From NCBI RefSeq assembly GCF_007751035.1, contig NZ_CP036433.1, forward strand, positions 9,501,230 through 9,565,229: a DNA stretch of 64,000 nucleotides, given 5' to 3'. Source of the DNA: Lignipirellula cremea (lineage in GTDB: Bacteria > Planctomycetota > Planctomycetia > Pirellulales > Pirellulaceae). Below the pieces are notes generated by a model, which did not search any database, was not told the origin of the DNA, and worked only from the letters and a program-made list of their open reading frames with translations. The position numbers were made by a program, and so were the translations under genes. Of this stretch, positions 33,759 through 42,873 are shown piece after piece (position 1 is the stretch's first letter; the number at the start of each line of letters is the position of its first letter).

Positions 33759-35996
33759 ATGAAGGATCACGAAGCCGGCAAGCTGCATATTGAAACTGAA
33801 CTCAGCCGCGACCTGGGCCTGCCCTCGGCGCTGGCCATTGGCGTCGGCACCATGATCGCTGCCGGGATCTTCACGCTGTCCGGTCTGGCGATCAACAACG
33901 TGGGCTCGGCCGCCATTGTGGCCTTTCTGCTGGCAGCCGTCGTCGCCCTGTTTACGGCCCTGTCGTACTGCGAGTTTGTCTCCATCTATCCCGAGTCGGG
34001 CGAAGGCTATCTGTACGCCCGCAAGACCTTTCGCCCTTTGCTGGCCTACTTTGTCGGCTGGGCGTTATTCCTGGGGTACACGTCGTCGTGCGGTTTTTAT
34101 ATCGCCTGCTTTTCGACGTACTTCTGCGAGTTTGTCTATCACACGCCGCACGATGCGATGTCCGGCGCCATCTGCCTGATCGGCCTGACGCTGCTCAATA
34201 TCAAGGGCACCAAAGAAAGCGGCCAGTTCCAGATTGTGGTCACCGCCGCCAAAGTCCTGCTGCTGGGCTGGTTTATCCTGGGCGGCATCGGCAGCGTGGA
34301 CATTGAGGTGCTGGCCAAACGGTTCACCTACGATCTGGTCAAGATCGGCGACACCTCGGCGATGGTGTTTATTACCTTTTTCGGTTTCTCGGCGATCGCC
34401 GCTTCCGCCGGAGAAGTGAGGAACCCGACGAAAACCATTCCCCGCGCGATATTTCTCTCGATGGGAATTGTGACGATCCTTTACACGCTGGTCGTGCTGG
34501 TAATCATTGCGGCCGGTCTGACGGAGTACGACGAAGCAGCGATGGGATCGGCGGCCCAGATTTTTCTGGGACCCATCGGCGGCGCCGTGATTGTCGGCGG
34601 GGCGTTATTCTCGATGATTTCCGCTTCCAATGCTTCGATCATGGCCGGCTCCCGCGTGATGCTTTCCATGAGCCGGGCGGGCGACTTTCCGGTCGGCTTC
34701 GGCGCGGTCAACCCGCGCACCCACACGCCGATTGTGTCGCTGGTGATCGTCGGCGGAACGATCCTGATCTTTACGCTCGGCCTGTCCCTGGAGGACCTGA
34801 CCCACTTTGCCGACACCGTGCTGCTGCTGGCGCTCATCCTGGTTAACGCCGCGTTGATTGCGCATCGCTGGAAGTTCCCGACCATGGTGCGGCCGTTCCG
34901 CGTGCCGCTGTCGCCGATCGTTCCGGGGCTGGGAATCCTGGCGAACCTGTACCTGCTTTCGCTGATCTTTTCCCACCATGCATTCCCCATGATGCTGGCC
35001 GGATCCAGCCTGGTGCTGGGGGTGGTGGCTTACCTTGCCTGGCAAGGCTTTTTAACGACCGATGTGCAGCTGCCTGGCGCCCCTTCGCGCGTGGCGCTGG
35101 AACGGACCGCTTCCGGCGGCGAGCATCGGTTCCGCGTTCTGGTGCCGCTGGCCAATCCGGACAATGCGGCCCAGCTGATCGACATTGCCGCCGCCATCGC
35201 CAGCGAACGGCAGGGCGAGATCGTCGCCCTGCGCGTGGCGATTGTGCCCGAGCAGCTGCCGCCCTCGCGCGAGGATCCGTATGTGGAAGCCCAGCGACAC
35301 GTGCTGGAGCTGGCTCACGCCGCAGCCATGTCGTACGACATTCCGATCACCACGCTCGTACGCGTCGGACACGATGCGGCCCGCGCCATCCTGGAAACGG
35401 CCGCGGAACGGGACTGCGACCTGATCGTCATGGGCTGGAAAGGCTATTCCTCCACCACCGAGAAAATCCTCGGCGAAGTGGTCGACGTGGTCGTGAACCA
35501 TGCCCGGACAGATATCATCCTTGTCAAACAGACGACCCATCAGCCGCTGCGGCGGTTCCTGCTGCCAACCGCCGGGGGCGAACACGCCCGCTGTGCGGAA
35601 CAGTACGTCGCTTCCCTGGTGCGGGCCCGCGACGGCGCCCTGGCCGTCTGCAGCATCGCGTCCGTCGATGCCGACGCCCGCGAACTGGCGCAGGTCGAGC
35701 AGCGACTGCAGGAGGCGTCAGATCGCATCCAGGAAGAAGGCGCCTTCCCGGTTGAGCAGCGGATGATCCGGCACAAATCGGTCCCCTCCGCCGTGATCGA
35801 AACGGCCGCCGAGTACGACGCCGTGGTAATCGGCGCCACCCGGCAGAGCGTCTATCCGCAGATCCTGTTCGGCCCGATCCCGGAAACGGTCGCCAAAGGC
35901 TGCAACCAGCCGGTGTTGCTGGTGAAACACTACCACCCGGTCAAAGCCCTCTTCGGCCGCGTGATGGGCGACGACGACAAAGCAGCCGACAAGTAG
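33759..35996 (+). CDS. APC-family amino-acid permease fused to two universal-stress (UspA) domains
   Basis: 745 aa from the ATG at 33759 (earlier in-frame starts encode repeat-derived residues). Residues ~15-460 form a 12-helix APC transporter; the first helices carry the substrate-binding glycine-rich loop (ALAIGVGTMIAAGIFTLSGL), and FGFSAIAASAGEVRNP is the classic helix 6 motif. From ~residue 480 two UspA-like domains follow, each with a Rossmann fold: the first ends in DLIVMGWKGYSS..ILGEVVDVVVNHARTDIILVK, the second in DAVVIGATRQS..ILFGPIPETVAKGCNQPVLLVK, both resembling ATP-binding Usp signatures (G-2-G-9-G). Cytosolic Usp domains probably gate transport by nucleotide state. The gene ends just before a ~143-bp repeat. 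Confidence 0.9.
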   Translation: MKDHEAGKLHIETELSRDLGLPSALAIGVGTMIAAGIFTLSGLAINNVGSAAIVAFLLAAVVALFTALSYCEFVSIYPESGEGYLYARKTFRPLLAYFVGWALFLGYTSSCGFYIACFSTYFCEFVYHTPHDAMSGAICLIGLTLLNIKGTKESGQFQIVVTAAKVLLLGWFILGGIGSVDIEVLAKRFTYDLVKIGDTSAMVFITFFGFSAIAASAGEVRNPTKTIPRAIFLSMGIVTILYTLVVLVIIAAGLTEYDEAAMGSAAQIFLGPIGGAVIVGGALFSMISASNASIMAGSRVMLSMSRAGDFPVGFGAVNPRTHTPIVSLVIVGGTILIFTLGLSLEDLTHFADTVLLLALILVNAALIAHRWKFPTMVRPFRVPLSPIVPGLGILANLYLLSLIFSHHAFPMMLAGSSLVLGVVAYLAWQGFLTTDVQLPGAPSRVALERTASGGEHRFRVLVPLANPDNAAQLIDIAAAIASERQGEIVALRVAIVPEQLPPSREDPYVEAQRHVLELAHAAAMSYDIPITTLVRVGHDAARAILETAAERDCDLIVMGWKGYSSTTEKILGEVVDVVVNHARTDIILVKQTTHQPLRRFLLPTAGGEHARCAEQYVASLVRARDGALAVCSIASVDADARELAQVEQRLQEASDRIQEEGAFPVEQRMIRHKSVPSAVIETAAEYDAVVIGATRQSVYPQILFGPIPETVAKGCNQPVLLVKHYHPVKALFGRVMGDDDKAADK

Positions 35997-36015
35997 CCGC
36001 CCTGCCCTGCTCTCC

Positions 36016-36158
36016 TCTAGAATGGGCACTCCTGCCCGTTCACGATTGCCGCACTGCTGCGGAACCAGACTCGCAGGTAAAAGAGCGGCGCACCCTGGCG
36101 TCGAAATCTTCAATGCTGCTATCGTCGAACTGGTCGGGCAGGAGTGCCCAACCTACAG
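36016..36158. repeat. ~143-bp element with hairpin ends, copy 1
   Basis: Left end GGGCACTCCTGCCCG (36025-36039) is exactly inverted at 36135-36149; each end by itself can form a small hairpin (GGGCA/TGCCC). It lies between convergent genes, and its right end (CTGTAGG on the minus strand) supplies the TAG stop of the Nudix gene. A similar element of the same length in inverted orientation lies at 41376-41518, and a single end lies at 50688-50709. Confidence 0.8.
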
Positions 36159-36668
36159 TCGCCGTTTCAGACGATCGTAGTACAGCAGCGCGATGATCGT
36201 TTTGGCGTCGTGGATGCGGCCGTCGTCGACCATGGCCAGGGCGTCTTCCCAGTGGACAATCTGGTTCTCGATCAACTCGCCCGACTCGCGGTGCGGATCG
36301 CCCTGCACCAGGTCGGTCGCCGCGTACAAAATAATGACTTCATCCAGCACGCCCGGCGACACGTAAAACTCGTGCAGCTTTTCCAGCTTACCTGCCTGGT
36401 AACCCGTCTCTTCGGTCAGTTCCCGGGCGGCCGTATCCGCCGGGGGTTCCCCCGCTTCTCGCGTGCCGGCCGGAATCTCCAGCAGGTAGTCGCCGGCCGT
36501 CGGGCGATAGTTGCGGATCAGGCAGACGCGGTCGTGCGGCAGCAGCGGCAAAATGGCGGCGGCGCCCGGGTGGCGGACCACCTCCTTGACCAGCGTTTCT
36601 TCGCCGTCGGAATAGTTCACGCGGGCGACATGGAAGCGGGAAGAGCGGAACAAGATCTCATCGGTCAC
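36153..36668 (-). CDS. Nudix hydrolase (ADP-ribose pyrophosphatase type)
   Basis: 171 aa from the GTG at 36668, which has GGAG 9 nt upstream; an ATG at 36761 would overlap unrelated sequence. The Nudix box is complete: G-x5-E-x7-REL-T-EE-T-GY (GTREAGEPPADTAARELTEE). The upstream IRNYRPTAGDYLLEIPAG strand is typical of ADP-ribose pyrophosphatases, which cleave ADP-ribose to AMP and ribose 5-phosphate with Mg2+. The TAG stop lies within a repeat element. It follows rnhA on the same strand with a 52-bp gap. Confidence 0.88.
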   Translation of the reverse strand: MTDEILFRSSRFHVARVNYSDGEETLVKEVVRHPGAAAILPLLPHDRVCLIRNYRPTAGDYLLEIPAGTREAGEPPADTAARELTEETGYQAGKLEKLHEFYVSPGVLDEVIILYAATDLVQGDPHRESGELIENQIVHWEDALAMVDDGRIHDAKTIIALLYYDRLKRRL

Positions 36669-36720
36669 GACAGGCGACTCCGGGACGGCGGAAAGATTGA
36701 GTGCGGCGTTCGTGCAGCGT

Positions 36721-37185
36721 TTAGTGCAGGAACTTCTGGTAGGCGGCGACAGCCAGTTCATCGCAGCGGTCGTTCTCGGGATGGCCGCTGTGCCCTTTGA
36801 CCTTGGTAAAGGTCACCTGGTGCTGGGCGACCAGGGCGTCGAGTTGCTGCCACAGGTCCACGTTTTTGACCGGTTTGAAGGCTTTCCCTTCGCGACGTTT
36901 CCAGCCGTTCTTTTTCCAGCCAGCCATCCATTCGCTAAGCCCTTTGCCGACATAGTTACTGTCGGTGAGCAGCTCGACCGAACAGGGCCGCTTGAGGGCT
37001 TCGAGCCCTTTCACCACGGCCGTCAGCTCCATCCGGTTGTTGGTCGTTTCCAGCTCGGCGCCCGACTGCTCCATCTCTTTTCCCGAAGCCATATGCCGCA
37101 TGAGAAATCCCCAGCCGCCGGGGCCCGGGTTGCCACTGCAGCCGCCATCGGTAAATAAACGAACATCAAAAGGCGCGCCAGACAT
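36721..37185 (-). CDS. rnhA: Ribonuclease HI
   Basis: 154 aa from the ATG at 37185, matching the usual length of ~155 aa; a longer in-frame reading from 37476 adds 97 non-conserved residues. All four catalytic carboxylates are visible: Asp in RLFTDGGCSGNPGPGGWG, Glu in NNRMELTAVVKGLEAL, Asp in LLTDSNYV and Asp in ENDRCDELA. The basic handle region (WKKNGWKRREGKAFKPVKN) for RNA-DNA hybrid binding is also present. The enzyme cleaves the RNA of RNA/DNA hybrids using Mg2+. Confidence 0.97.
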   Translation of the reverse strand: MSGAPFDVRLFTDGGCSGNPGPGGWGFLMRHMASGKEMEQSGAELETTNNRMELTAVVKGLEALKRPCSVELLTDSNYVGKGLSEWMAGWKKNGWKRREGKAFKPVKNVDLWQQLDALVAQHQVTFTKVKGHSGHPENDRCDELAVAAYQKFLH

Positions 37186-37594
37186 AACAATTTCTAGATA
37201 GCAAGAACAGGACGAAAAACGGAAAGCCGCAGGACCCGTTAACTTACTAAAACCAGGGGCCGCAAGGGAAGCGTAATGCGCAGCGTGTTTTCGCGCGTCC
37301 GCAAGACGGAAGAATGCCTGGCAAAGGACGATCCGCGGCCGCCTGCCGCAGTCTCTCGCTCCGCCACATGCGTGAAAGATCGCGAAGAACAGCCCAAGAA
37401 ACAAGGAGAAAATACCAGCGGATGCGGACGGGGGCGAGGAATGACGTCGCCTTGAAAACGACGTAAAAAGAGACAACTCTCCTGCGCCGGCCGCACGGGC
37501 CTGGCCGGAAAAAACTCACACTTTCTCTTCTCTCCCTCTCCTCTGCGTCCTCCGCGGCGAACTCCTTTTTCCTGGCCTTTTGTTGCCCTGCCGC
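37186..37594. other. Intergenic region between rnhA and the DUF1501 gene
   Basis: About 410 bp between two genes on the minus strand. I see no gene with protein character, no clear terminator with a T-run after the DUF1501 gene, and no repeat. The rnhA promoter should lie at the low-coordinate end of this spacer (just above 37185), where the sequence is AT-richer. Confidence 0.3.
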
Positions 37595-38965
37595 CTACAC
37601 CAGTTCCTGCAGCGGTTCGTTGCCGGCGTCCACCGGATAACGGGGCGTGCCGGAGCCGTCGAAGATACGATCGCGGTGAGCGTTCAGGCCCAGGTTGTGG
37701 TACAGCGTGGCGAACACTTCCTGGAACTTGACCGGGCGTTTGACGGGCTCTTCGCCAAATTTGTTCGTTTCGCCGATCGCCTGGCCGGTCCGCATGCCGC
37801 CGCCGGCCAGCATGGCCGCGTTGGCCCGGGGCCAATGGTCGCGGCTGTTGTTCTTGTTGATCTTGGGGGTGCGGCCGAACTCGCCCCACATCACGACCGA
37901 CACATCGCGATCGAGGCCCCGTTCGTGCAGATCGGTCACCAGGGCCGACAGGGCCTGGTCCAGCAGCGGGAACTCTTCGCGCGAGCGGGGATAGTTCATG
38001 CCGTCGCCGCCGTGCCAGTCCCAGCGACTGTAATTCAGGCTGACGTAGCGAGCGCCCGCTTCGACCAGGCGGCGGGCGATGCAAAAGTTCTCGACCATTT
38101 TCGGGGCGCCGTCGCGCTGGAATTTCTCGTCGCTTTTGCCGTACCGTTCCAGGATGCGGGGGTCTTCCTTCGACAGATCGAGCGCGTCGCCCAGTTTGGA
38201 GTCGGTCAGGATTCCCATGGCGGTCTGCAGGTTGGCGTCCATGCCGTCCATCCGGCCGGTGGCGTCAACTTCGCGGCGGAACTGGTCGAGCGAGGATCGC
38301 AGCTGCTCCCGGTCGCGCAGCCGCTCCAGCGTGATCCCGTTGAGCACCATGCTCTCGGATTTCTCGCGCGCTTTGCGGCCGACCAGGTTGAACGGGTTGT
38401 GCTTGGCTCCCAGGAAGCCGGCGGTTTGCGGATCGCCCCAGCGGCGTTCGCCGGTGGTGTACATCATCGCCAGGTTCGGCGGCACGGCGTCGTCGGCCGC
38501 TCCGCCCAGCCGGGAGATCCAGGCCCCGGCCGAAGGCCAGCCGCCGCCCGGGGCGCGGTCCGAGCGTTTCCGGCCTGTCATGCATTGATAGCCGTCGTGG
38601 GCGCCGTCAGAATCCGACAGGGACCGAACGACGGCGAACTTGTCCATCATGGCCGCAATGCGCGGGAACAGTTCGCAAATCTGGATGCCGGGGACGTTCG
38701 TATTGATGGGGCTGAATTCGCCGCGAATCTCGACCGGCGCGTTCGGCTTGAGATCCCACATATCCAGATGCGAGGGACCGCCCGGCAAATAAATGTTAAT
38801 GATCGCCTTGTTGGAACTGCCCAGGCCGGCCCGGGCTTCCATCCCCAGGATCTCGTTCAGGGCCAGCCCGCCCATGGCGGCGCCGCCAATCTGCAGAAAA
38901 CCGCGACGCGACAAGCCGTCGCAAAAACCGGTCTTTTTATCCGCGCGGCCAAGAATGGTAAGCAT
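37595..38965 (-). CDS. DUF1501 Tat-exported protein
   Basis: 456 aa from the ATG at 38965, with AGGAT about 9 nt upstream (a TTG two codons earlier was not preferred). A twin-arginine signal is present (SRRGFLQIGGAAMGGLAL, residues ~19-36). The sulfatase-like fold of DUF1501 proteins is indicated by NIYLPGGPSHLDMWDLKP near the start, the VRSLSDSDGAHDGYQCMTG block and the VVMWGEFGRTPKINKN motif near the C-terminus. Such proteins are abundant in planctomycetes, usually beside DUF1549/DUF1553 cytochrome-containing proteins; here the partner is not adjacent. The function is unknown; a role in carbohydrate sulfate or polysaccharide metabolism is often suggested. Confidence 0.9.
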   Translation of the reverse strand: MLTILGRADKKTGFCDGLSRRGFLQIGGAAMGGLALNEILGMEARAGLGSSNKAIINIYLPGGPSHLDMWDLKPNAPVEIRGEFSPINTNVPGIQICELFPRIAAMMDKFAVVRSLSDSDGAHDGYQCMTGRKRSDRAPGGGWPSAGAWISRLGGAADDAVPPNLAMMYTTGERRWGDPQTAGFLGAKHNPFNLVGRKAREKSESMVLNGITLERLRDREQLRSSLDQFRREVDATGRMDGMDANLQTAMGILTDSKLGDALDLSKEDPRILERYGKSDEKFQRDGAPKMVENFCIARRLVEAGARYVSLNYSRWDWHGGDGMNYPRSREEFPLLDQALSALVTDLHERGLDRDVSVVMWGEFGRTPKINKNNSRDHWPRANAAMLAGGGMRTGQAIGETNKFGEEPVKRPVKFQEVFATLYHNLGLNAHRDRIFDGSGTPRYPVDAGNEPLQELV

Positions 38966-39338
38966 GGGCAATGATCCTGAGAGAATCTTTATCGATAATG
39001 CGGCCTGACGGGGTCAGGCAGGCCAGCATCCGTATGATATCAACCTTTGTTTATATTGGGCAATAGATCGTTTATATCGGACGATCAAATACTTTTCGCG
39101 AGTGCTTTCCTTTCCCGCCACCCCCCGACAGACGAAAAACACGGCGGCAGCCGTCGCAAACGGACTCTACCGGAACGCGCTGACTATTGGCAAAGTTCTT
39201 TGACAGCGGCCTTAGTCCGTCCGATACTGGGCGTCCCATGCCAGGCGCCGTAGGCGTCGTGAGCGGAACCAATCCGCCGTTTTTGCCGGCAAGCCGTACG
39301 TCGCGGCTGTACTGCTGCTGCTTTGAAACCTCTCCTGG
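38966..39338. promoter_or_regulatory. Divergent spacer with a 21-bp-spaced direct repeat
   Basis: The ~370-bp region separates the DUF1501 gene (minus) and the secreted esterase gene (plus). GTTTATATTGGG (39049-39060) and GTTTATATCGG (39070-39080) are direct repeats exactly two helical turns apart, in an AT-rich stretch, which suggests a regulator-binding site or upstream promoter element. A hairpin CCTGAC/GTCAGG lies at 39004-39018. No gene is seen. Confidence 0.45.
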
Positions 39339-41369
39339 ATGCAGGCTACGATGATGTTCTCTCTTCGACTCGGTACGGCGGCCCTGCTGCTGGCCGCATG
39401 TGCGTTCTCTGCTTGGGCCGATGGACCGAAAGACAACCAGCCGGACCAGGTGCGGCAAGTGCCTCCGGTCGGCGTGGAAGTTCCCGCCGCCGATCGGGCC
39501 GCCCTGACCGAAGGCCTGGCCCAGCTGGACAAGGCCATCACGAGCCTGCGAAGAAGCGCCAACAAACAGGTCTTGCTCCCCGATGTCGAAATCTTTGCCC
39601 GGGCCGTCCGCCAGGGGCTGGAACATCGCGAGTTCTTCTCGCCGGGCGATATCGCAAAAGCGAAAACGCTGCTCCAGGTCGGCAGCCAGCGCGCCGCCGA
39701 CCTTGCCCAAGGGAAGGCTCCCTGGACAACGCAGACCGGGCTGGTCGTGCGCGGTTACCGCTCGCGGATCGACAACACCGTGCAGCCGTACGGGCTGGTC
39801 GTGCCCGAATCCTACACGGGCGCCGGGAAGGACAAGTATCGACTGGACCTGTGGTTCCACGGCCGCGGCGAGCGTTCCAGTGAAACGGTCTTCATCGACG
39901 AACGGATGACCAAAGTCGGACGCTTCGCTCCCCAGGATACGCTCGTGCTGCATCCCTACGGACGGTACAGCAACGCCTTCAAGTTCGCCGGCGAGATCGA
40001 CGTTCTCGAGGCGCTCGAACATGCCCGGCAGCAGTATCGGGTCGATGACGATCGGGTCGCCGTTCGCGGCTTCTCCATGGGCGGGGCCGGCTGCTGGCAG
40101 ATGGCGGTGCACTATCCGGATCTCTTCTTCGCCGCTAACCCAGGCGCCGGATTCTCCGAAACGGCCGAGTTTTTGAAATCGTTCCAGCAGGAGGAGTTGC
40201 ATCCCACGTGGTACGAGGAAAAACTCTGGCGGATGTACGACTGCACGGGCTACGCGGTCAATCTGTTCCAGCTGCCCACGGTGGCTTACAGCGGCGAACT
40301 TGATCGCCAGAAGCAGGCGGCCGATATCATGGAGGCGGCCCTGGCCGATTTAGATCTGCGGCTGACGCACCTGATCGGACCGGACACGAAACACGCGATC
40401 CATCCTGTTTCGGCTGGCCTGATCGAAGCCCGTCTGGACCAGCTGGCCGAAGCGGGCCGGGCCCGACTGCCGCTGGAGATTCGTTTCGCCACGTACACCC
40501 TCAAGTACAACCGGGCCTTCTGGCTGACGGTGACCTCGCTGGAGCAGCACTGGGAACAGGCGACCGTGACCGGGAAGCTGCTGCCGGAACAGAACACGGT
40601 CGAACTTGCCCTGAAGAACATCAGCGGCGTCAAAATCGCGATTCCCTCGGGACGAAACCCGTTCGCCCTGGATCAGCCGGTACGGATCAAAATCGCCGGC
40701 ACGGATCAAACGCTGGTCGGCTTGCGGCCCGGCACGGATCAATCGTGGGAGGCCGAACTGCACCATGACGGCCGGGCCTGGCGCCTGGGGCCGGCTCCGG
40801 TCAGCGGACTGCGGAAACAGCAGAACCTGCAGGGCCCGATCGACGACGCCCTGATGGATGCGTTCACCGTGGTGAGACCGACCGGCAAGGCCCAACACCC
40901 GCTGGTCGGCAAATGGACCGAGGCGGAGCTGGAACACCTGGTGCAGGAATGGCGGCGCCAGTTCCGCGGCGACGTGGTCATCAAACGGGACGACGAAATC
41001 ACGGCCGACGACATCGCTAACCGGAACCTGATCCTGTTTGGCGATCCCAGCAGCAACAAGGTGCTGGCCTCGCTGATCGACAAACTGCCGATCCAGTGGA
41101 ACGCCGAGCAGATCGTGGCGGGCGATCAGAAGTTCGACGCGGCCCACCATGCCCCGGTGATGATCTATCCCAACCCGGCCAACCCGGAGCGTTACGTGGT
41201 GCTGAACAGCGGGTTCACGTACCGCGAGTTCGCCTACCTGAACAACGCGCGTCAGGTTCCCAAGCTGCCGGACTGGGCGATTGTCGACTTGCGCACGCCG
41301 GCCGATTCCCTCTGGCCCGGCCGCATTGTCGACGCCGACTTCTTCGATGAGAAGTGGCGGATCAAGTGA
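39339..41369 (+). CDS. Secreted alpha/beta-hydrolase (prolyl-oligopeptidase/esterase-like)
   Basis: 676 aa; N-terminal signal peptide ([15 protein letters not shown], cleavage before DGPKDN). The catalytic domain spans roughly residues 135-370: [11 protein letters not shown] has the oxyanion-type HG loop, [16 protein letters not shown] is the G-x-S-x-G-G nucleophile elbow, and TKHAIHP can provide the catalytic histidine. The last ~300 residues form a separate domain with beta-rich parts and a block resembling an alpha/beta Rossmann-like unit ([23 protein letters not shown]), of unknown role. It acts outside the cytoplasm, probably on esters or peptides from polymers; the substrate is unknown. 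It converges on the FAD oxidoreductase gene across a ~143-bp repeat. Confidence 0.82.
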   Translation: MQATMMFSLRLGTAALLLAACAFSAWADGPKDNQPDQVRQVPPVGVEVPAADRAALTEGLAQLDKAITSLRRSANKQVLLPDVEIFARAVRQGLEHREFFSPGDIAKAKTLLQVGSQRAADLAQGKAPWTTQTGLVVRGYRSRIDNTVQPYGLVVPESYTGAGKDKYRLDLWFHGRGERSSETVFIDERMTKVGRFAPQDTLVLHPYGRYSNAFKFAGEIDVLEALEHARQQYRVDDDRVAVRGFSMGGAGCWQMAVHYPDLFFAANPGAGFSETAEFLKSFQQEELHPTWYEEKLWRMYDCTGYAVNLFQLPTVAYSGELDRQKQAADIMEAALADLDLRLTHLIGPDTKHAIHPVSAGLIEARLDQLAEAGRARLPLEIRFATYTLKYNRAFWLTVTSLEQHWEQATVTGKLLPEQNTVELALKNISGVKIAIPSGRNPFALDQPVRIKIAGTDQTLVGLRPGTDQSWEAELHHDGRAWRLGPAPVSGLRKQQNLQGPIDDALMDAFTVVRPTGKAQHPLVGKWTEAELEHLVQEWRRQFRGDVVIKRDDEITADDIANRNLILFGDPSSNKVLASLIDKLPIQWNAEQIVAGDQKFDAAHHAPVMIYPNPANPERYVVLNSGFTYREFAYLNNARQVPKLPDWAIVDLRTPADSLWPGRIVDADFFDEKWRIK

Positions 41370-41375
41370 GACTCC

Positions 41376-41518
41376 GTAGGTTGGGCACTCCCGCCCGACC
41401 CATTCAACGGAAGCGGCGTTAAAAGGTACGATTATCAACAGGCGCTACGCGTTTGCCTGCGATCCCAGCTCCGCTTCGATTCCGCAATCGTAAACGGGCA
41501 AGAGCGCCCATTCTACAG
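41376..41518. repeat. ~143-bp element with hairpin ends, copy 2 (inverted relative to copy 1)
   Basis: Left end TAGGTTGGGCACTCCCGCCC (41377-41396), right end CGGGCAAGAGCGCCCATTCTA (partial inverted match at 41495-41515). Read on the minus strand it aligns with the element at 36016-36158, including a shared TACGATTGC segment near the end and TCGCAGGCAAA in the middle. Again it lies between convergent genes and its end contains the TAG stop of the minus-strand gene (41513-41515). Confidence 0.78.
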
Positions 41519-42511
41519 CAGACTGAACACGGCCTCGGCGAGCGCCAGGCCGCTGAGGAAGGCGCCTTCGACTTTGGGTCCGCCGCACCAGTCGCCGGCG
41601 ACGCCCAGCCGCGACTGCGGATCAAACAGGCAGCGCTCCGGCAGCGGGTTCGTCGGCAACGCATACCGCCAGCGATGGGCCGTGGCGGTCAGGTCCGGCG
41701 GAGCGGTCGCGCCGGTCGCCGACCAGAACGCAGCCAGCAACGCGGCGATGACCGTCTCGGGCGCCTCTTCCAGATGCTCCTCGGACCAGTCGCCCCGGGC
41801 GTGCAGCACCCAGCAGTCGGGCGTCGCCGGACGCTCCGGTTTGCTGCTGTTCCGGGCGATCCACGACAGGGGCGAATCTTCCACAAAGGCGCCGTCCAGC
41901 GGCAACGCCAGCGGCTCTGGCAAGGCCAGCATCACGGCCCAGCTGGGCGCCAGCCGCGCTTCGGCTAACTGCGCGTCAAACGGAGCGAGGCCCTGCAGCA
42001 GATCCAGCGTCTGGGGCGCCGGGGCGGTGACCAGCACCGCGTCAAACTGGCCCAGGTCTTGCTCCTGTTCGCCTCGCAGACGCCATTTTTCGCCGGCAGG
42101 TTCCAGCCGGGCGATCCGAGCATTCAACTCCAGATTCAGTCCATGCGCCAGATGTTTGGCGATCGCCGTCATGGCCGGCGCACCGACGTAACGCGTGACT
42201 TCGCCATGGGGCGGGGACGTTTGTCCCTGCTTAAGCACGACAATGCGCCCGCTCCACGGCGCCGCCACGCCGGCCCTGATCCAGCTGTCGACATGCCTCC
42301 GCAGGATCGGATCAGAAACGGTGAAGTACTGGGCGCCATGGTCAAAGGCCGCCTCGCCGTCGGTGCGACGGGTCGCCAGGCGCCCTCCGACGCCGCGGCT
42401 TTTGTCGAACACGCGCACGGTCAATCCGGCCGCCCGCAAGTGCTGAGCGCAACACAGCCCGGCCATGCCGGCCCCGATGACCGCAACCGACTCGATCTCC
42501 TGACCTGTCAT
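41513..42511 (-). CDS. Renalase-like NAD(P)/FAD-dependent oxidoreductase
   Basis: 332 aa. The N-terminal FAD-binding dinucleotide fold is clear: VAVIGAGMAGLCCAQHL with the following acidic strand end, then FDKSRGVGGRLATRR, a GGR motif typical of the amine-oxidase/renalase group. FDHGAQYFTVSD follows, then an ATG-like AVLVTAPAPQ and a C-terminal GDWCGGPKVEGAFLSGLALAEAV flavin motif. The length fits bacterial renalase-like proteins, which oxidise isomers of NAD(P)H or amines. A strong AGGGAGG ribosome-binding site precedes the ATG. Physiological substrate unknown. Confidence 0.85.
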   Translation of the reverse strand: MTGQEIESVAVIGAGMAGLCCAQHLRAAGLTVRVFDKSRGVGGRLATRRTDGEAAFDHGAQYFTVSDPILRRHVDSWIRAGVAAPWSGRIVVLKQGQTSPPHGEVTRYVGAPAMTAIAKHLAHGLNLELNARIARLEPAGEKWRLRGEQEQDLGQFDAVLVTAPAPQTLDLLQGLAPFDAQLAEARLAPSWAVMLALPEPLALPLDGAFVEDSPLSWIARNSSKPERPATPDCWVLHARGDWSEEHLEEAPETVIAALLAAFWSATGATAPPDLTATAHRWRYALPTNPLPERCLFDPQSRLGVAGDWCGGPKVEGAFLSGLALAEAVFSLL

Positions 42512-42873
42512 CGTCCGTTCCTCCCTGAAAGATCGTTCTCGCCGCCGGAAAGGGGCGTTGCGGAGATTGGCCCGGCAACAGATTGCCTGGCGGAAAATGA
42601 CTGGCCCGAAAGTCGGCTAGTCGTGCGTCAAGTTTCCATTTTAGGTTTGGCCATTTTCGCGCGAGCCGCAGTTCCTTTTCGTTAACCGTGGCTATCGCCA
42701 AAACGGCTAATTGGAAGAACCCGAACTCTTTGCCTTGACGCAGCACTCGTGGTGCGTCAAACCATAAAATCTGGTTTCTCTCAATCAGCCGCCGGGCGCT
42801 AGCCCACGGTTTTTTTGGCAGCACAGCAGCACGGCCCAAATCGCTCACTCTAAGATTGAAGATTGACGCAGCA
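42512..42873. other. Intergenic region with two long hairpins
   Basis: TTGACGCAGCAC..GTGGTGCGTCAA at 42735-42760 forms a 12-bp stem with one mismatch and a 2-nt loop, and CGCAGCAC/GTGCTGCG at 42867-42887 forms a second perfect 8-bp stem that includes the TAG stop of the next minus-strand gene. A third related sequence (CTAGTCGTGCGTCAAG) lies near 42618-42633 in opposite orientation. No gene is visible in the ~360 bp. Confidence 0.55.
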
